The notes under the pieces: generated by a model
What the model was told of the DNA's origin: nothing
Databases searched by the model: none
Seen by the model: the letters and a program-made list of their open reading frames with translations, nothing else
Source of the DNA: Rhyacophila brunnea
Taxonomy: Eukaryota; Arthropoda; Insecta; Trichoptera; Rhyacophilidae
NCBI GenBank assembly: GCA_022495005.1
Contig: JAGYXB010001016.1
Span: forward strand, 20,095 to 84,094
Reading direction: 5' to 3'
Length of the DNA stretch: 64,000 bases
Part shown: piece after piece, positions 10,104 to 22,769 of the stretch
How positions within the stretch are numbered: position 1 is the first letter of the stretch
Layout of the letters: each line of letters starts with the position of its first letter
Program-made: the position numbers and the translations under genes

Positions 10104-12125
10104 TATCGCAAAATAATTTTGAAATGTTATTTTGAAACAGCATGCTAGGATATTTACTAAATTATTGTACCTGCATTTTTTAATCTGGCATAGGATTGTG
10201 CTGAATCATAATGTTATGTTATAATGTAGTTATAAGGACAATATAAAGAACCTATGTATATCCAGTGATTAGATATATAAATGTAATATATAATACCTAC
10301 TCTTCTTTTATGTAAAATACACATCTAAAAATAATGACTACATTCAAACATTTAATGACAAAGAGATGAATGTAATGCGCTTTCAGGTTTAGCATATCTT
10401 AATATTTGAGAAGTTTCATATTATTGTAATATGTATTTCATTTTTGCCTAAGAGCAATAATCTTATTTTTATTATTTTTTATTTTTCACTTATGAAAATT
10501 CATTTGGCTATTTATTATTTTGTGTCCTGTGCCTAAATGTAATTTCCTGTATAAAAAAATAGTTATGTGTTTGTCGAGATAATTTATTACAAGTAAAAAT
10601 TCCACTGAAATTATTATTTTTTATTTTACTCGAAGGACTCCACAGACCAATGTGAAACCTTTGCACCATCACTGTTGGTGAAAGCTTTGCATATTGAATT
10701 TTGCATGCAATATGACACCAGCACGCCAGTCTCGTTGACGAATTGATAGGTTATAAAACAACAATGCTTACATTAACTACCTACTCAAAAGATATATATC
10801 AAAGGTATACAGAAATATATCAATAATTGTTAAATTTTGATGTTTTAAAATGTTCTCTTACGTTAGTTAAAGTTAGTTCGTTACAAAGTTTATAGAAGTC
10901 GTATTTTGTGAGGTGTGATATGACAGGACGTCCATTGACGTCCTGTACTGTGAAACGGAATACGACACAAAGTTTATAGAAGTCGTATTTGAGTATCTGC
11001 TCGAACTCTATATATCTAAATCGAAAATTTAAAAAATATAAATTTTAATGTGTCATATCACTAACATGTATTAGTTAACTTGTGTCCGCGAATGTGTTAA
11101 CTGAAATGATAATTGACAGCTACATAAATTTGCATTGCCGTGTACTGTTCGACAGTGGGAAAGGTCCGCTTCGAATGGTATTTGACCCAAAAGTGTACAC
11201 ATGTCATGTTTAATATGCATGCAGTCATCATATAAATAAGATAGTTCGAACCATTTCCGCCCTTGACATCATTTTCAACTTGTGAAATTCGCATGGCATT
11301 GAAAAAAATGCAGTCAACTGCATTTTATTTCACTGCTGACTCGTATGCTCAATGCAAAATTCGTGTCAGTTTGATCTCATCCGTAAACCGATGTGAACAT
11401 CACAGAGGACTGCGGTGGGAATAGTATGCATCGGTCTGTGGTGTCCTTTATTCATGTCACATTACATGAAATTATTTTTTCTCGTAACGGAAGCTGTCAA
11501 TAGTTTTGAGCAAGTTTTGGCCTGCTATGTATCCTATAGAAACAAAGTTATTTTTTTCGAATATAGCCTTTATTTTAAAACCATTATTAATTGGCATTTT
11601 AAATTTATACCTGAGATTATGTTCATGGCATTTTTAATCTGATACATTGGGGATAGGCGGCAAGAATGAACACATATTTTCCTATGGTTGACAAAATTAA
11701 AGATGACATAATCATATTCAAATAAATATTGTTTACCATGGGTTTAAATTGACATCTTATTCAAGGAACAATATACTACAATAAAAAATTTGACCATCCA
11801 CACTGTGTAGTGCTAAAAAGTAAATTGTTTACGAAACACAGGTACTTATAATATTTACGTTTTTTACTTCGCCGAAGCATACTTAAGTGCATTTTACATG
11901 ACTTTATTCATCAGTATTGATCAGATACATGAATGACTTCACAGAGTGTTGCGCAACAAGTCAGTGAGTTAATGCAAGAGTTTTAATACATATTATGTAA
12001 TATGCTAAACACATTTCAGATCAAGGTTTATCTTGAAATAATGTCAATAAATCTAATGTAGAATTAAAATGACCTTCAGGGTATTGTGGAATGAATTGAG
12101 CACATTCTAATGATGTAAAAAGAAT
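10104..12125. other. convergent intergenic region RecQ5 / TFIIE-beta
   Basis: This region holds the 3' untranslated sequences of both genes and one inverted-repeat element (10633-11448). On the minus strand an AATAAA (TTTATT on plus, about 11903-11908) lies about 220 bp past the TFIIE-beta stop and is a plausible poly(A) signal. I see no conserved coding sequence; the small open frame at 11415-11642 has no family resemblance. Confidence 0.45.
10633..11448. mobile_element. probable DNA transposon remnant with imperfect TIRs
   Basis: Left end AAGGACTCCACAGACCAATG and right end (reverse complement) AAGGACACCACAGACCGATG. Inside each end a second pair of inverted words is recognisable (GAATTTTGCATGCAATATG against a relative at about 11340-11370). 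No intact transposase or clear target duplication is visible. Confidence 0.5.
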
Positions 12126-15100
12126 CTATTTGCTTGTGGGCTGTCCTTTCAGTGTGAGAGTATTATCTTCATAAGTCTCAAGAACATGAGCGAGATGTTC
12201 ATTATCTCTAGGCTTTTTAAATTGCCTTTTCTTTTGAGAGCCCTTCTTTCTCTTTGGAGCCAATGGCTTTTTGGGACCATGGTCCTGCATCGATTTAATG
12301 CCTTGCTTTTCCAGGTAGTCCTCGATCTTAGCATCATCCATGGCGTCTACAGCTGTTGCTCTCCATAATTTTTGGAAATCATCATCGACCTGCAAAAAAT
12401 CTAATTTTAAAGTATTTTCTCATGACATTTGATGTGAGAAGATTTTTAGGCATCCACTATTGAATTGAATCTGGCATAAATTACTATTGATTGTTTTTGG
12501 GGACATTTCATTATACTATAATATGAATAATAGAACTCGTGATGATTCTGAAATTTCATAAATATAATAATGTTGTGTAGAATAAATTGTCACAGAATTT
12601 CTGTACCCCTGAATTCTATTAACGATACTCATTTATTTTACCTACATCTACCATTCAAGTAAAAAAGTTATAACAGATTATTATTATACATACTGGCAGA
12701 TTAGCAGTTTTATCATTATAGAAGAGTATTTTTCTTTTATCAGTCGATCTTGTGATGTATAATACTTCTGCAGCGATTTGTTTTAAAGCCTTCTCACAAT
12801 GTGGTAACGATTCTTGAACATCTTCTAATAAAACTCCTCCTAATCCTTTCAAGTCATGTTGCTTGAGTAGCCTGGAAAATATTAGTGACAATTTAGTGAA
12901 TATGTATAAAGGTGCTTTTAAACGATCAGTTTTGCTATCCAATCAGTCTCCGTTTCCGTCGAGCTGTCCGTTAAACTGATGTGTAAATGCAAAACGGAAG
13001 CGGCCGACTGAAACCAAAACGGAGAGGAGACAGGATGGATTGTCTATCAGTTTTCGTATCCGATTTTAGAGTTGCCAGTTAAATTGACGTGTACATCAGT
13101 ATGTTCCCATATTTTTAATACCACTTTTCTAATTTTGATTGAAATCTTATTATTTCTTCAAATATAGGTACTTATTACACTAACCAATATGTTTAGAAAG
13201 TAATTATAAAAATAATATTCATAGTGGATAAAAACTATGTAAATATACAACGCCGATTCCAAACTGAACTGGCAACTGAAACCTCAAATGAACGGACAAC
13301 CGATCATTTAAACACACCGCCGTTTCAAAACTGAAAGGACCAAAACGGAAACCTCGACTGAACAGAAAACAGAACTGACGTTTAAAAGGACCTTTATATA
13401 GATAAAATTTTAGGTTTTTACTAGGTACTTTCCGTAAACTTTAAATGAGACCTAATAATTATGTGGGTATTTTATAGTCTATTTCTGTAAGCGTTGAAAT
13501 CGTTAAACAGAGAGAATATATTATATTTTATAACCTTAGTAAAGCCTTTTTATCTTTAATTTTGTATACAGCTTTGAAAGAGAATTTCCCATCCATGGAG
13601 ACTTCAATTTTTGGATTACTTTGTAAAGCTTCAGTCTGTAACCACTGAAAATAAAAATACATAATATTATTAACGATCCTATCTATCCTATATATATAAG
13701 AAATGCCATCAGTTTTGTTAGACATAGATCCTTTTTTTAAATCTCTATTCTATGGCACCATACGTGTCCAGAATCTTGAACGTATGTAGTTCGCCGTATC
13801 ACACTTCACCGTGAAATGTTGTATCGGAAATATATGGTCGTATATTAAAGACCGTCCAAACTTTTTGGGTTGTATTGTACTGACATAAAAAATATGTCTA
13901 AATAAAACAAGGTTCTTGTTGGTTTACACTTTACAGGAAGCCAGCAGCAAACAAATTTTGAAAATAGCTGATATACTGGATTATTTGTTACATGTAACCG
14001 GCACCATACCGGAAAACAAGGTCTCCTTAATTATTTCGACATTGTGTCTGGAAATTTGTACATATTATGCAGTTGGGCATATTACAGTTCATGGTGAGCT
14101 GTTGTGTCAATAATTGATGGCCGTATAGTATTGAGACCAAATTCATGTATAAATAAAACACTTTAAATATGTAATAAAAACCACTGGAATACAAGGAATA
14201 GAGAGAAGAAAATAGGTAGGTAAGTTAATTAGAAATACAATGATATCGTATATATTTATATAAAATTCTGATAGGTGCTGGTGGGTATCAAATCGGACCT
14301 AAGTAACAAATATCTGATAAAAATGACAGTGTTATTATCAGATATTTCATATTCAATATCAAATTAATGTTTTTATGAAATTAGAATGTCTTCATCATAG
14401 ATATTAAATATTATTATGAAAGTTATATTACACATCCATATGGATTTGAACAATTTAAATTGAGAAGAATATTTTGATAAAGTATAAAATATTGAATAGT
14501 TTGGATGGTGATAAAAATGAAATAAATACATTGAGACGAGACACCAGGAATTATTCTCAATTTACAAACATTCTCATTCTACAAACTGCCACTATGCATG
14601 GGTTTTATAGACTATGAGAAGGCGTTTGATTCGATAAAGAAATGTTCAATACTCGACGCACTCAGAAAACAAGGAATCCCTGGACGCTATATAAATATTT
14701 TCAATAATATATACAGTAGCACAACAGCATCTGTAAATCTCCATAAAATATCGCGCAGATTTCCTATCAGCAAAGGAGTCCGACAAGGTGATAAAATCTC
14801 ACCTAAACTATTTACAGCTACCCTTGAAGACTTATTCAGGCAACTTGGCTGGAATGACAAAGGGATCCCCATAAATGGAGAATACCTGAATCATCTGCGC
14901 TTTGCCGATGACATAGTAATTTTCTCGCAAGACTCAGAAGACCTCCAAAGCAGAATGCAGGAACTCGCTGAAGTAAGCAACAAAGTAGGTTTGAAAATAA
15001 ATGTAACAAAGACGAAAGTCATATTCAACTGCTTTGCAGGCCAAAAAGAGATCCTCATCAATGGCACTCAGCTCGAACAGGTGAAAAGCTACATCTATCT

Positions 15101-18100
15101 GGGACAACAAGTATCTATAGATGGATGTATATTTGATGAAATAGTTCGCAGAGTAAAGCTAGGCTGGAGTGCTTTTGGCCGCCTGAATAATGTCTTCAAA
15201 AGTGACCTTCCACTGTGCCTAAAGCGCAAAGTGTTCAACCAGTGTGTGCTTCCCGTGATCACATATGCGTGTGAAACATGGATCCTAAGTAAAAGAGAGG
15301 TCTAGAAACTTAGAGTAGCACAACGTGGTATGGAGAGGTGCATGCTGGGCATAACGCGAAAGGAAAAAAAGGAATGAGTGGATAAGGAAGCAGACAAGGG
15401 TTTGCGATGTAATAGAGTTTATTAAAAGCCTTAAATGGAGATGGGCTGGACACATAGCTTGAAGAAGAGACAATCGTTAGACAAATCTAGTCATCCAGTG
15501 GTATCCAAGAAGTACAAAACGTCCGCAAGGTAGACCTAGAGGCCGCTGGATCGATGAAATGATAAAGTTCTGCGGAAGTACGTGGCAACGCAATGCACAA
15601 GACCGAGAGAAGTGGAAGCAACTCGAAGAGGCCTTCATCCAGCAGTGGATAGATTCAGGCTGATGATGATGATGATGACCAGGAATTATTGCGTATGATC
15701 TCATTTAAAAAAATCAAATATCTGTGATATCTTATGTTAAGCAAAAAAATGAATTTGGGATTCATCGGCTTGCCAAAATTTCTCCTCGTGTCCTGCCGGG
15801 CTAATCGCATGTAACAATGAATAAAAGTAACTGATGCTGTTTTTTTTCCATAGCATATCCAATATAGTGGAGATATACAATGATTTTTTTATTAATCTAT
15901 TGAGATGTGAGGTGGTATTGGATATCGTTACAACCACCCATTTACATAGGTCCAGATCATTGATTTACCATATAGGATAGTCGGTCAATTGGTATAGTGT
16001 GGTTTGCAGCCATTGTATTTTTATATTGCTAAGGTGCACATAAGTCAAAATTGAAAGTGAGCTCTGTACGGGTACCTCCATTAATGCAATGAAAAAATTT
16101 CAAACCTCGGTGCAAATAGACATGATAATAAAAAAAAAGATATTTGTACAGTCTTTCTCCTGCATGCCAAATCACTTGTCTAATTCTCTATCAACTTAGG
16201 CAGGCTATAGCTGAAATACGATTCAATTGATATTCAGTTATGGCCACATTTAAGTCAGCCTAAAATATATTCTGAAAACTTACTTGTTTAACTTTATTCC
16301 CCACGTCAAGTTGATTAGTTTCATCAAGCATTTCGTCTAGATTTAATGGATGATCATCACCTTGCTGATGTCTGGCTTTCATATGCCTGACTATTCTTGC
16401 GAGGATACCAAATCTATAGGCAGAGCTACCGCTCATAGTTTTGTAACTAAAACAAAATTAAATCATTAGATGGTAAATGATGTTTTGTCTGTCATCTTAT
16501 ACTGAAAAAAAATAATGTTTAAATGCTAACATTAATATTTTTTTCCAGTTGTATCATCTGTTGCATTAACTAATACCAGGACATACGCTACCATATAAAA
16601 TGTCCATATTGAAGTGAACACGTTGGCAGAATAGTTCAAAGACGTGAACGCAAATTTGCAATAGCAACATTAAAAATCCTAAAAAAAAAGAATTTAATAT
16701 AATTTATAATTTTATTTCTTGTAAAATGAAATTCTACCAAGTAAATGCTACCTCAATTAATTAATAGCAACTTTATTGCAATGTAGGTAAAGAAAATTTT
16801 TCAACTACATACAAATGGTTTTTGGTTTTATGTGTATGTCGTAATGTAGCAAAATAGGACGATAATGCTGTAAAGACATGAATACAGGTTTGCAACAATA
16901 AACCTTAATGTAATAAGTTATAATGCATATAAACATAATTTTTCAACCACATTCTCCCCTTTTCCTTGATTATGAAAGAATGAAATTTGTATGAGTAGAC
17001 TCAATGTTTATGAATACGCTCAATAATTATGAGGGCCTTTTATTCTTTACACGCTGTGTACATTAGTAAGTCAAATGTCATCTGCCATATTGACCATCGA
17101 TAGTCATCAGTAGTTCAAGCCTCCGAGCATATACCGATCCCGTATCGTTTCCTACCGGTATGGTCAACGCAAATGCAAAAATATTAGAAAAACATTCACA
17201 ATTCTAACTGGAACAAACCTTCAGGAATTCAAGTAGTGGAGGCAACAGGCATAAAGCTAATGAGTGTGTTGTTATATAATATCAGTTGTGCAAGTGCAAT
17301 ACGTGAATGAACTGTGGAAATTTTCTGGAGTGACAAAAAAACCATACTTTTACATATTTCAAGTATAGTTATTTCGTTGAATGGTTTAAATGTGGTTTTG
17401 TTTACAGTAAGTAGTATGCATGGTTCATATGCAGAATTGATTCAAGCCAATTTTAATACAACAACCGACACCTTTAAAAGAATGTGACAAAAAATTATGT
17501 CTCTTGCGATATTGCACTTTCACTGATGATATTATATGAATATCTTAAATTTTCTTACTTTGTTGCATCAACTTTCGGGCCAGTGCTTGGAGGAGGAGGT
17601 CTCGGCTTTTTCTTAGCCTCTTCACGTGATGATGAGGATTCATCTCGTTTTTTCTTTTCAACCCTTCAAGAATGACATATAAATCAATATAAACACTATG
17701 CAGTACAATGATGAGACTTGATCTGATGTCATGACCATTCTTGCGTGACACACATTTGAATTTGAAAAGACTTTTTGACTAAATTGAACATTAAGTGAAT
17801 GACAAAAATACTATTAAATGGAGACAATATTAATGTTACTTGTTGAAATTGAAAATAGTTTTGTCTGAACAACGAATGTGCGATTTTATTTACATTCTAT
17901 TTACAGGAGTTCGGCGAAATCATGATTGTAAAATTTTAAATGAATTGAATTCATTACAAGAAACTGTAAATAATGTAGGTACTTATGTGAAATAAAAGGA
18001 AAAAATCAAGTAGCTAGGTACCTAACTTTGTAAAGATTTAACTGCAGCAGTTGTAGGATTATAAACCTCCAGTTATAAAATGCATCAGACAAACAACAAA

Positions 18101-18563
18101 TACCTTACAAATTGTAAAAAAGCATAGGTAAGTACCTAGGTTTTTACTAATTGTCAAAATTTAGAAAATATGTGGTAAGTACCGACCTTCTTTATTATAA
18201 AAGATTACAATAAACTATTGTATACTTATTTATGAATTGGGCATAAACTTTGACAAACCTAATATTATAGGAAAAGGTTTGACATCCTTGATGTTGTAGG
18301 TATATTATTACGGTAGTTTAATTCATAACATTGCCTCTTATTTTGGCGTTAAATAATACAAAAGAACATTAGTACCTTATACGGACATGACAATTTATAT
18401 AAAAAGTACATAGTTACAAATTAAGTAACTATTTAGGTAGGTACCTAGTTAAAGTGAAAGTAAGATGTCAGTGTTATAAGATTAGTGGTGTGAAAACTTA
18501 CGACGGTGTAGTTAGAGCCCTTTTTTTGAAAGCTTCCCGTTCACGGAGTAGTGCTGGATCCAT
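12126..18563 (-). CDS. GTF2E2: transcription initiation factor IIE subunit beta (complete)
   Basis: Exons in transcript order: 18563-18502, 17663-17559, 16446-16284, 13644-13535, 12871-12694, 12389-12126. Phases join exactly to an 882 nt CDS (293 aa; the human protein is 291). TFIIE-beta partners TFIIE-alpha in the Pol II preinitiation complex, helping TFIIH recruitment and promoter opening. It starts [17 protein letters not shown], the usual family start, followed by a Ser/Lys-rich linker ([19 protein letters not shown]). Winged-helix core 1 begins near residue 58 ([19 protein letters not shown], then [15 protein letters not shown]). Winged-helix 2 covers about 147-220 ([46 protein letters not shown]). 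The C-terminal basic region is [20 protein letters not shown] and then [13 protein letters not shown]. All six junctions have GT/AG on the minus strand. The gene is convergent with RecQ5. Introns hold an inverted-repeat element and an RTE insertion. No defect is seen. Confidence 0.96.
12905..13398. mobile_element. MITE in TFIIE-beta intron
   Basis: The terminal repeats TATAAAGGTGCTTTTAAACG (12905-12924) and its reverse complement with one change (13379-13398) enclose 494 bp. Subterminal zones carry many words built on AACTGA/TCAGTT, GTTTCCGT and AAACGGA in inverted order. The ends lie in TA-rich sequence, so a TA target duplication is possible but not provable. Confidence 0.65.
14556..15677 (+). 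mobile_element. 5'-truncated RTE-type non-LTR retrotransposon with 13 bp target duplication
   Basis: Identical ACCAGGAATTATT at 14543-14555 and 15678-15690 flank the insertion. The 3' end is a (TGA/GAT)n run at 15661-15677, typical of RTE-like 3' tails. The 5' end starts within the reverse transcriptase, as expected from incomplete reverse transcription. It lies in TFIIE-beta intron 3 on the opposite strand to that gene. Confidence 0.88.
14598..15660 (+). pseudogene. reverse transcriptase fragment (RTE-like endonuclease-reverse transcriptase ORF)
   Basis: An open frame at 14598-15305 encodes [12 protein letters not shown], then [14 protein letters not shown] and the catalytic box [10 protein letters not shown] (F-A-D-D). 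It then gives [15 protein letters not shown] and ends [15 protein letters not shown] before a stop. Past this stop the family's C-terminus continues in shifted frames ([37 protein letters not shown] and stop at 15661). So it lacks the endonuclease and early RT, and carries a premature stop plus frameshifts. The family normally has endonuclease plus RT of roughly 900-1000 aa. Confidence 0.85.
15700..16283. other. TFIIE-beta intron remainder
   Basis: AT-rich intron sequence between the RTE insertion and exon 3 of TFIIE-beta. I see no coding sequence or repeat with definable ends. Confidence 0.4.
16600..17045. repeat. decayed dispersed repeat in TFIIE-beta intron
   Basis: Words such as GTTGGCAGAATA, CGCAAATTTGCA, TTTTTCAACCACATT and GAAAGAATGAAATTT recur in similar order near 32245-32420. 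Both places appear to be pieces of one old element. Ends and superfamily are not determined. Confidence 0.35.
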
Positions 18564-19250
18564 TTTCAATGATTAATGATAATTGAGGCACAACAATAAA
18601 AGGTAAGAGATATTATAACTCGCGTAATTGCTTGCGTCCTCCTTTTAACAACAATATTTTGTAGGTTAGTTTCCAAGTAGCGACACTGACATTTTTACTG
18701 AAGCTATTAAAACGTCAAATTGACAGTTGCCCGCGGCGCCTGCATTTTGCCGTACTTATCTGAAAATAATCAGCTTTTAAAAATACACACATACGAGAAC
18801 ACATTTTTTATAAAATTAAACGGTTAACTGTTTAATATTGTTATTTTACAGATAAATAAATTCATTATTGAAAATTGCGGGTTTGATTAGTCTTTGGGTT
18901 TTAGAACAAGCTACATACCTACTAGATTTTAGTAGGTAGGTACCTAGGTATGATTTTAGTCCAAGATATTTGGCGGGTAGGTACTGTCAGAGGACGAAGA
19001 ATCGTTGGAAAGCATTGTCAACGGTCTACGTCCTGAATCTTCGCAATAATTTGCCACCATGACATGACCGTGACTCATGATAATATACCTACACTCGTTA
19101 ATCGTTAATAAAACACCGATCATTTTCTTGTGATCAAAGTAGGTATTTAAATTGGATTGGATTACAACATATTAAATACCTATATCCCGGTGGATTGGTG
19201 ATTTCTGGAATTCAAAAAAGTTTACGATTGGCTTCCGGTTCTTTAAAGCC
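18564..19250. promoter_or_regulatory. presumed 5' flank of TFIIE-beta
   Basis: The start codon lies at 18563-18561 on the minus strand, so the promoter should lie within the next few hundred bases. There is a local GC-rich patch at 18729-18752 (GCCCGCGGCGCCTGC) but no TATA box or initiator that I can defend. The remainder is AT-rich with TAGGTACCTA-type words. Confidence 0.3.
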
Positions 19251-19252
19251 GC

Positions 19253-19432
19253 GTTGACACGGTCCAAGTACGATCCAATGATCCAAATACACTTGGACCG
19301 AGTGCCATCCAAGCGCACTCGTATGAGACATCTTCATACTAGGTAGCTTGGATAGGAATAATTAAGTAGGAAGCTGTCACTTGGATGGCATTCGGTCCAA
19401 GTGTACTTGGATCGTACTTGGACCGTGTCAAC
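19253..19432. repeat. compound palindrome (foldback MITE-like)
   Basis: Arms 19253-19313 and 19380-19432 are reverse complements except for an 8 bp insertion in the left arm and single changes. Both begin GTTGACACGGTCCAAGTACG outside and end CCATCCAAG inside. Each arm is itself palindromic, with CGGTCCAAG at one side and CTTGGACCG at the other. It has no coding capacity. Confidence 0.75.
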
Positions 19433-19440
19433 ACGATTTT

Positions 19441-20470
19441 AGTGTACCTACCTATATAAGGTGAGTCGGGTAAGTGTGACATATAATTCAGTGGGATGAA
19501 TTTCAACCAGGTTCATGATGAATGGGTGTGTTTTACCCCAATATTGGGGTAAGTGTAACTAAATTCATCTTTATTCCAAAAGTACTTACTTCAAAACCAT
19601 AATGTATTACATGCATAGAAAGGTAATATTTCATTTAATGGGTCTTACAATAGTCTTGAGTTAAAACTACAGTAAGTATAGAATTTTAACAAAATGGACT
19701 AAAACATTTTTTTTGGGGTAAGTGTGTCATACTAATGTATGAAGCGCTAGTGATGTCCCGAAAGAAAAACGCCGTATTTTTTATTAATTAACGTAGGTAG
19801 TTGACGAAAATCCGATGACACTAACGAGTTTACTTTTTGAAGGATCATGGGAAAAACTTGTTATGTAAAGTTGACAGTCAATATTATATACCCATTGTGG
19901 ACAATCCTTTAAATTCAGGTTGATGATTGTACTGTTTAATAAGACAAGTTATATCTTGCGGTTTTTAGCATGGCTCATGCTTTTGTCTTGACCACCCGGC
20001 CGGATTCGTTACGAAAACATCGCAAAAGCCAATCGCCACAGACCAAGAATTTGAAGCCAATGTGGAATGCGTGTTCGTTTACGTGACAAACTCTTATGCT
20101 AAGTACAGACGTAACATATTCTTTATCACTCGTGTAAATAGGTACCTACTTACAATTTACAATACATCCCATATTTCTCCACACCTGAGAATTAAACTTT
20201 GTTACAGCCATGTTACAGCATCACCCAGAAGCAACCCACTTCCCTGTTCCCTGGTACCAAAAAAAAGCTTTCTGCTATGTTGATGGATGGATTTGTTAAA
20301 TTCGCAGGATTTTTTTTGTGCTCAAAATTTTTGGGATATTAGGTAGGTACCTATACTTACTAAAACCACTTCGGTAACACTGATTCGGGGTAAAAATTTT
20401 TTGGGGAAACATCAGGAAAACGTCCAAAAAACTAACTCAATATTATGTCCCTTATTCCCGGTAAAGAAAT
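19441..20470. other. probable decayed DNA transposon, unassigned
   Basis: Several GGGGTAAGTGT words (about 19550 and 19715) and 'TCGGGTAAGTGTGAC' near 19460 resemble the ends of pogo/Tc1-like elements. No transposase domain and no reliable terminal pair is visible. The open frame at 20062-20283 has no recognisable domain. Confidence 0.25.
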
Positions 20471-22188
20471 ATGGTCACTGTATCCATAATCCCTAGTGCA
20501 TGGATACCCACAAGCATCGGTACCAAGTATACTTACATTATATTATCCGGAGAAATAAATGAATAGGTATTTTAAATTCGATTTGTTCGTGAACATTATT
20601 TGCTCGTCGTTTTTCTTTAAATCGGATGGAGGGGTAATTGGCATTTTAAAAGCCTGTACAATTGCAGTCACGGTAATAGCCATAATAACGATTTAATCCA
20701 ATAATATTGTCTGTAAACGTAAATGTATCAGATATAGTATGTAGGTAGCTATTCCACCTAGCAAAATAAATATGTTCATAAAAAGCGGCTTGTTCAGGGG
20801 TGGGTACAGTAGCAGTTTTAGGTACGTGGAGGCACTGAGTCCCTATGATAAAATAAAAACCATACATCACATACTTTAAATGGATGACACAATAATATTA
20901 GTGGCTTATTTTTTGTGTACACTTTTGTGTACCTATCTGTTTGAATGGTTATATTCTGGGCCCCTTTGATGTTATTTGCTGGGATTTTGTTATAAGTACT
21001 AATATTTTATACGCAATTTGCGAGAAATACGCAAATATTTTTCAAATTGTGGTAGGTAGGTAGGTATAATTATCTGTTTCGGGGCCCTTTTAAAAACATT
21101 CTGACGAATCGATTGCATCGTCTACTTCAAAGAAAATTTCCGCTGGGTGGGTACATGTTTATGGTCGCGACTTTGTAAGTGTGCTGTACGTAAGCTGCCT
21201 CGCATATCTAAACTCGTCCGTCTGCAATATGTCGAATACGTTGATGTGACGTACCTAGTTGTTATTCACAAAACACACGTTACCAAATGGAGCTCCGCAC
21301 ACTGCTGGAATACGAAATTTTAGTTTGAACATGCTATGTAGTCAGTCTTATATTGTAAATATGTATACAGGTGTGTTTATACAACCGCTGATAAAATAAG
21401 AGTTTTAATAATAAACCCAGGAAACCATTGCATTTATATATGTCTACCCCTTCCCCCTCAACAAATACTTACAGTACCAATGTATAATTTTCACTAATAA
21501 AGACAAGCGTATCTACCGAAAAAAATCAAATTTCATTGTCAATGGTCATAACATAACTATATCGGATACGGTAATCGTTCGTGTGAAACCACTTTACCTC
21601 CTCTGGCAATATTTCGAAAGGTAAAATGTGACCAGCATTATCAAAATATTCAAAAAAAATAAAATAAACATACCTAGGTAATCTTAAATTATAATATTAA
21701 GTTTGTCATTGTCATTAGTTTTTCAGTCGATAATACAAAAATGTCTGGGGATAGGTACTGATTAAAAATTTCAATCAACCGGTTTTCTAGCTAGTTTAGC
21801 TAGGTACATAAATATACCTCTTTGATTCAAAGGTAAAATTAACTTGTTTTTGTAGTGTGATTTCTTTGTTCTTCGTGGATATAAGTAGGTACCTATTTAT
21901 TGGATGAATAGTGAAATATTGAATAAGTGACTCATATAATATGCAAAATTGTGGACGATGTACTGAAAATAATTGTTGATGAATAATAATCGACGATTAT
22001 TTCATTGTACTTTCTTACATACAATTATTGGATAACGGCAGTTTATTCATGCGATTCACTTGTTTTCTATTACGAAATCGTAATCCAGACCAATAAAATT
22101 GATATAGGTACATACTCATGCCCGAACAAAATGTAAGTATAACGGTTTGTAGCCCATTGCAGGTGTATGATAATTTGATTTGAAATTC
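20471..22188. other. gene-free AT-rich stretch
   Basis: No conserved exon, RNA gene or element with definable ends is seen. It contains frequent GTAGGTA/TACCTAC words. Confidence 0.35.
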
Positions 22189-22196
22189 AATGCAAC

Positions 22197-22430
22197 CAGG
22201 TCTCGAAATGACCGGAGCGCCGTTCCGGTACGTGAAATCGGTAAAACTATCGCTTCGTCTTGTGGAAAACATAATTTATTTTAATCGTCTAAGCTAGATA
22301 GGCCATAAACCAAAAATCTAACACTTTTTTTAATAAAATACTTACATATAAAATTTGATAACTATGTTAATATTTATCTTCAGAAATTTTCGACCGCTCC
22401 GGTTCGTAAATTTTTCCATTTCATACTCTG
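22197..22430. mobile_element. short hAT-type MITE with 8 bp target duplication
   Basis: It starts CAGGTCTCGAAATGACCGGAG and ends CATTTCATACTCTG. Identical AATGCAAC flank it at 22189-22196 and 22431-22438. The internal CGCTCCGGTTCGTAAA near the right end mirrors the left CCGGAGCG. A related copy lies at 46437-46696. Confidence 0.75.
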
Positions 22431-22769
22431 AATGCAACCCAATACCTGCAGACATTGCTATCACCATAGATTAAATAAATCAAATTCAATGTAGTCTGGA
22501 TAGTAAAAGTGGTACAAATTTTCTTGCTTTTCAATCAGCACGATTTCACGAGACCACACATCGTTACTTCATTTATTATAAAACAGAAGGTAATACAAAT
22601 TCCCGCAAACGTCGACACACTCATTAGTTTGCATTTGCACTTGTTTTCCATCCGCAACATAAAACAAATTAATAAAACATGGCCATTTGCATGACATTTT
22701 AAATGTTAGTAAGTATGTAAATTATTTAAAATGTAGAATACGATTATTGGCAGGACTTACCTACATACC

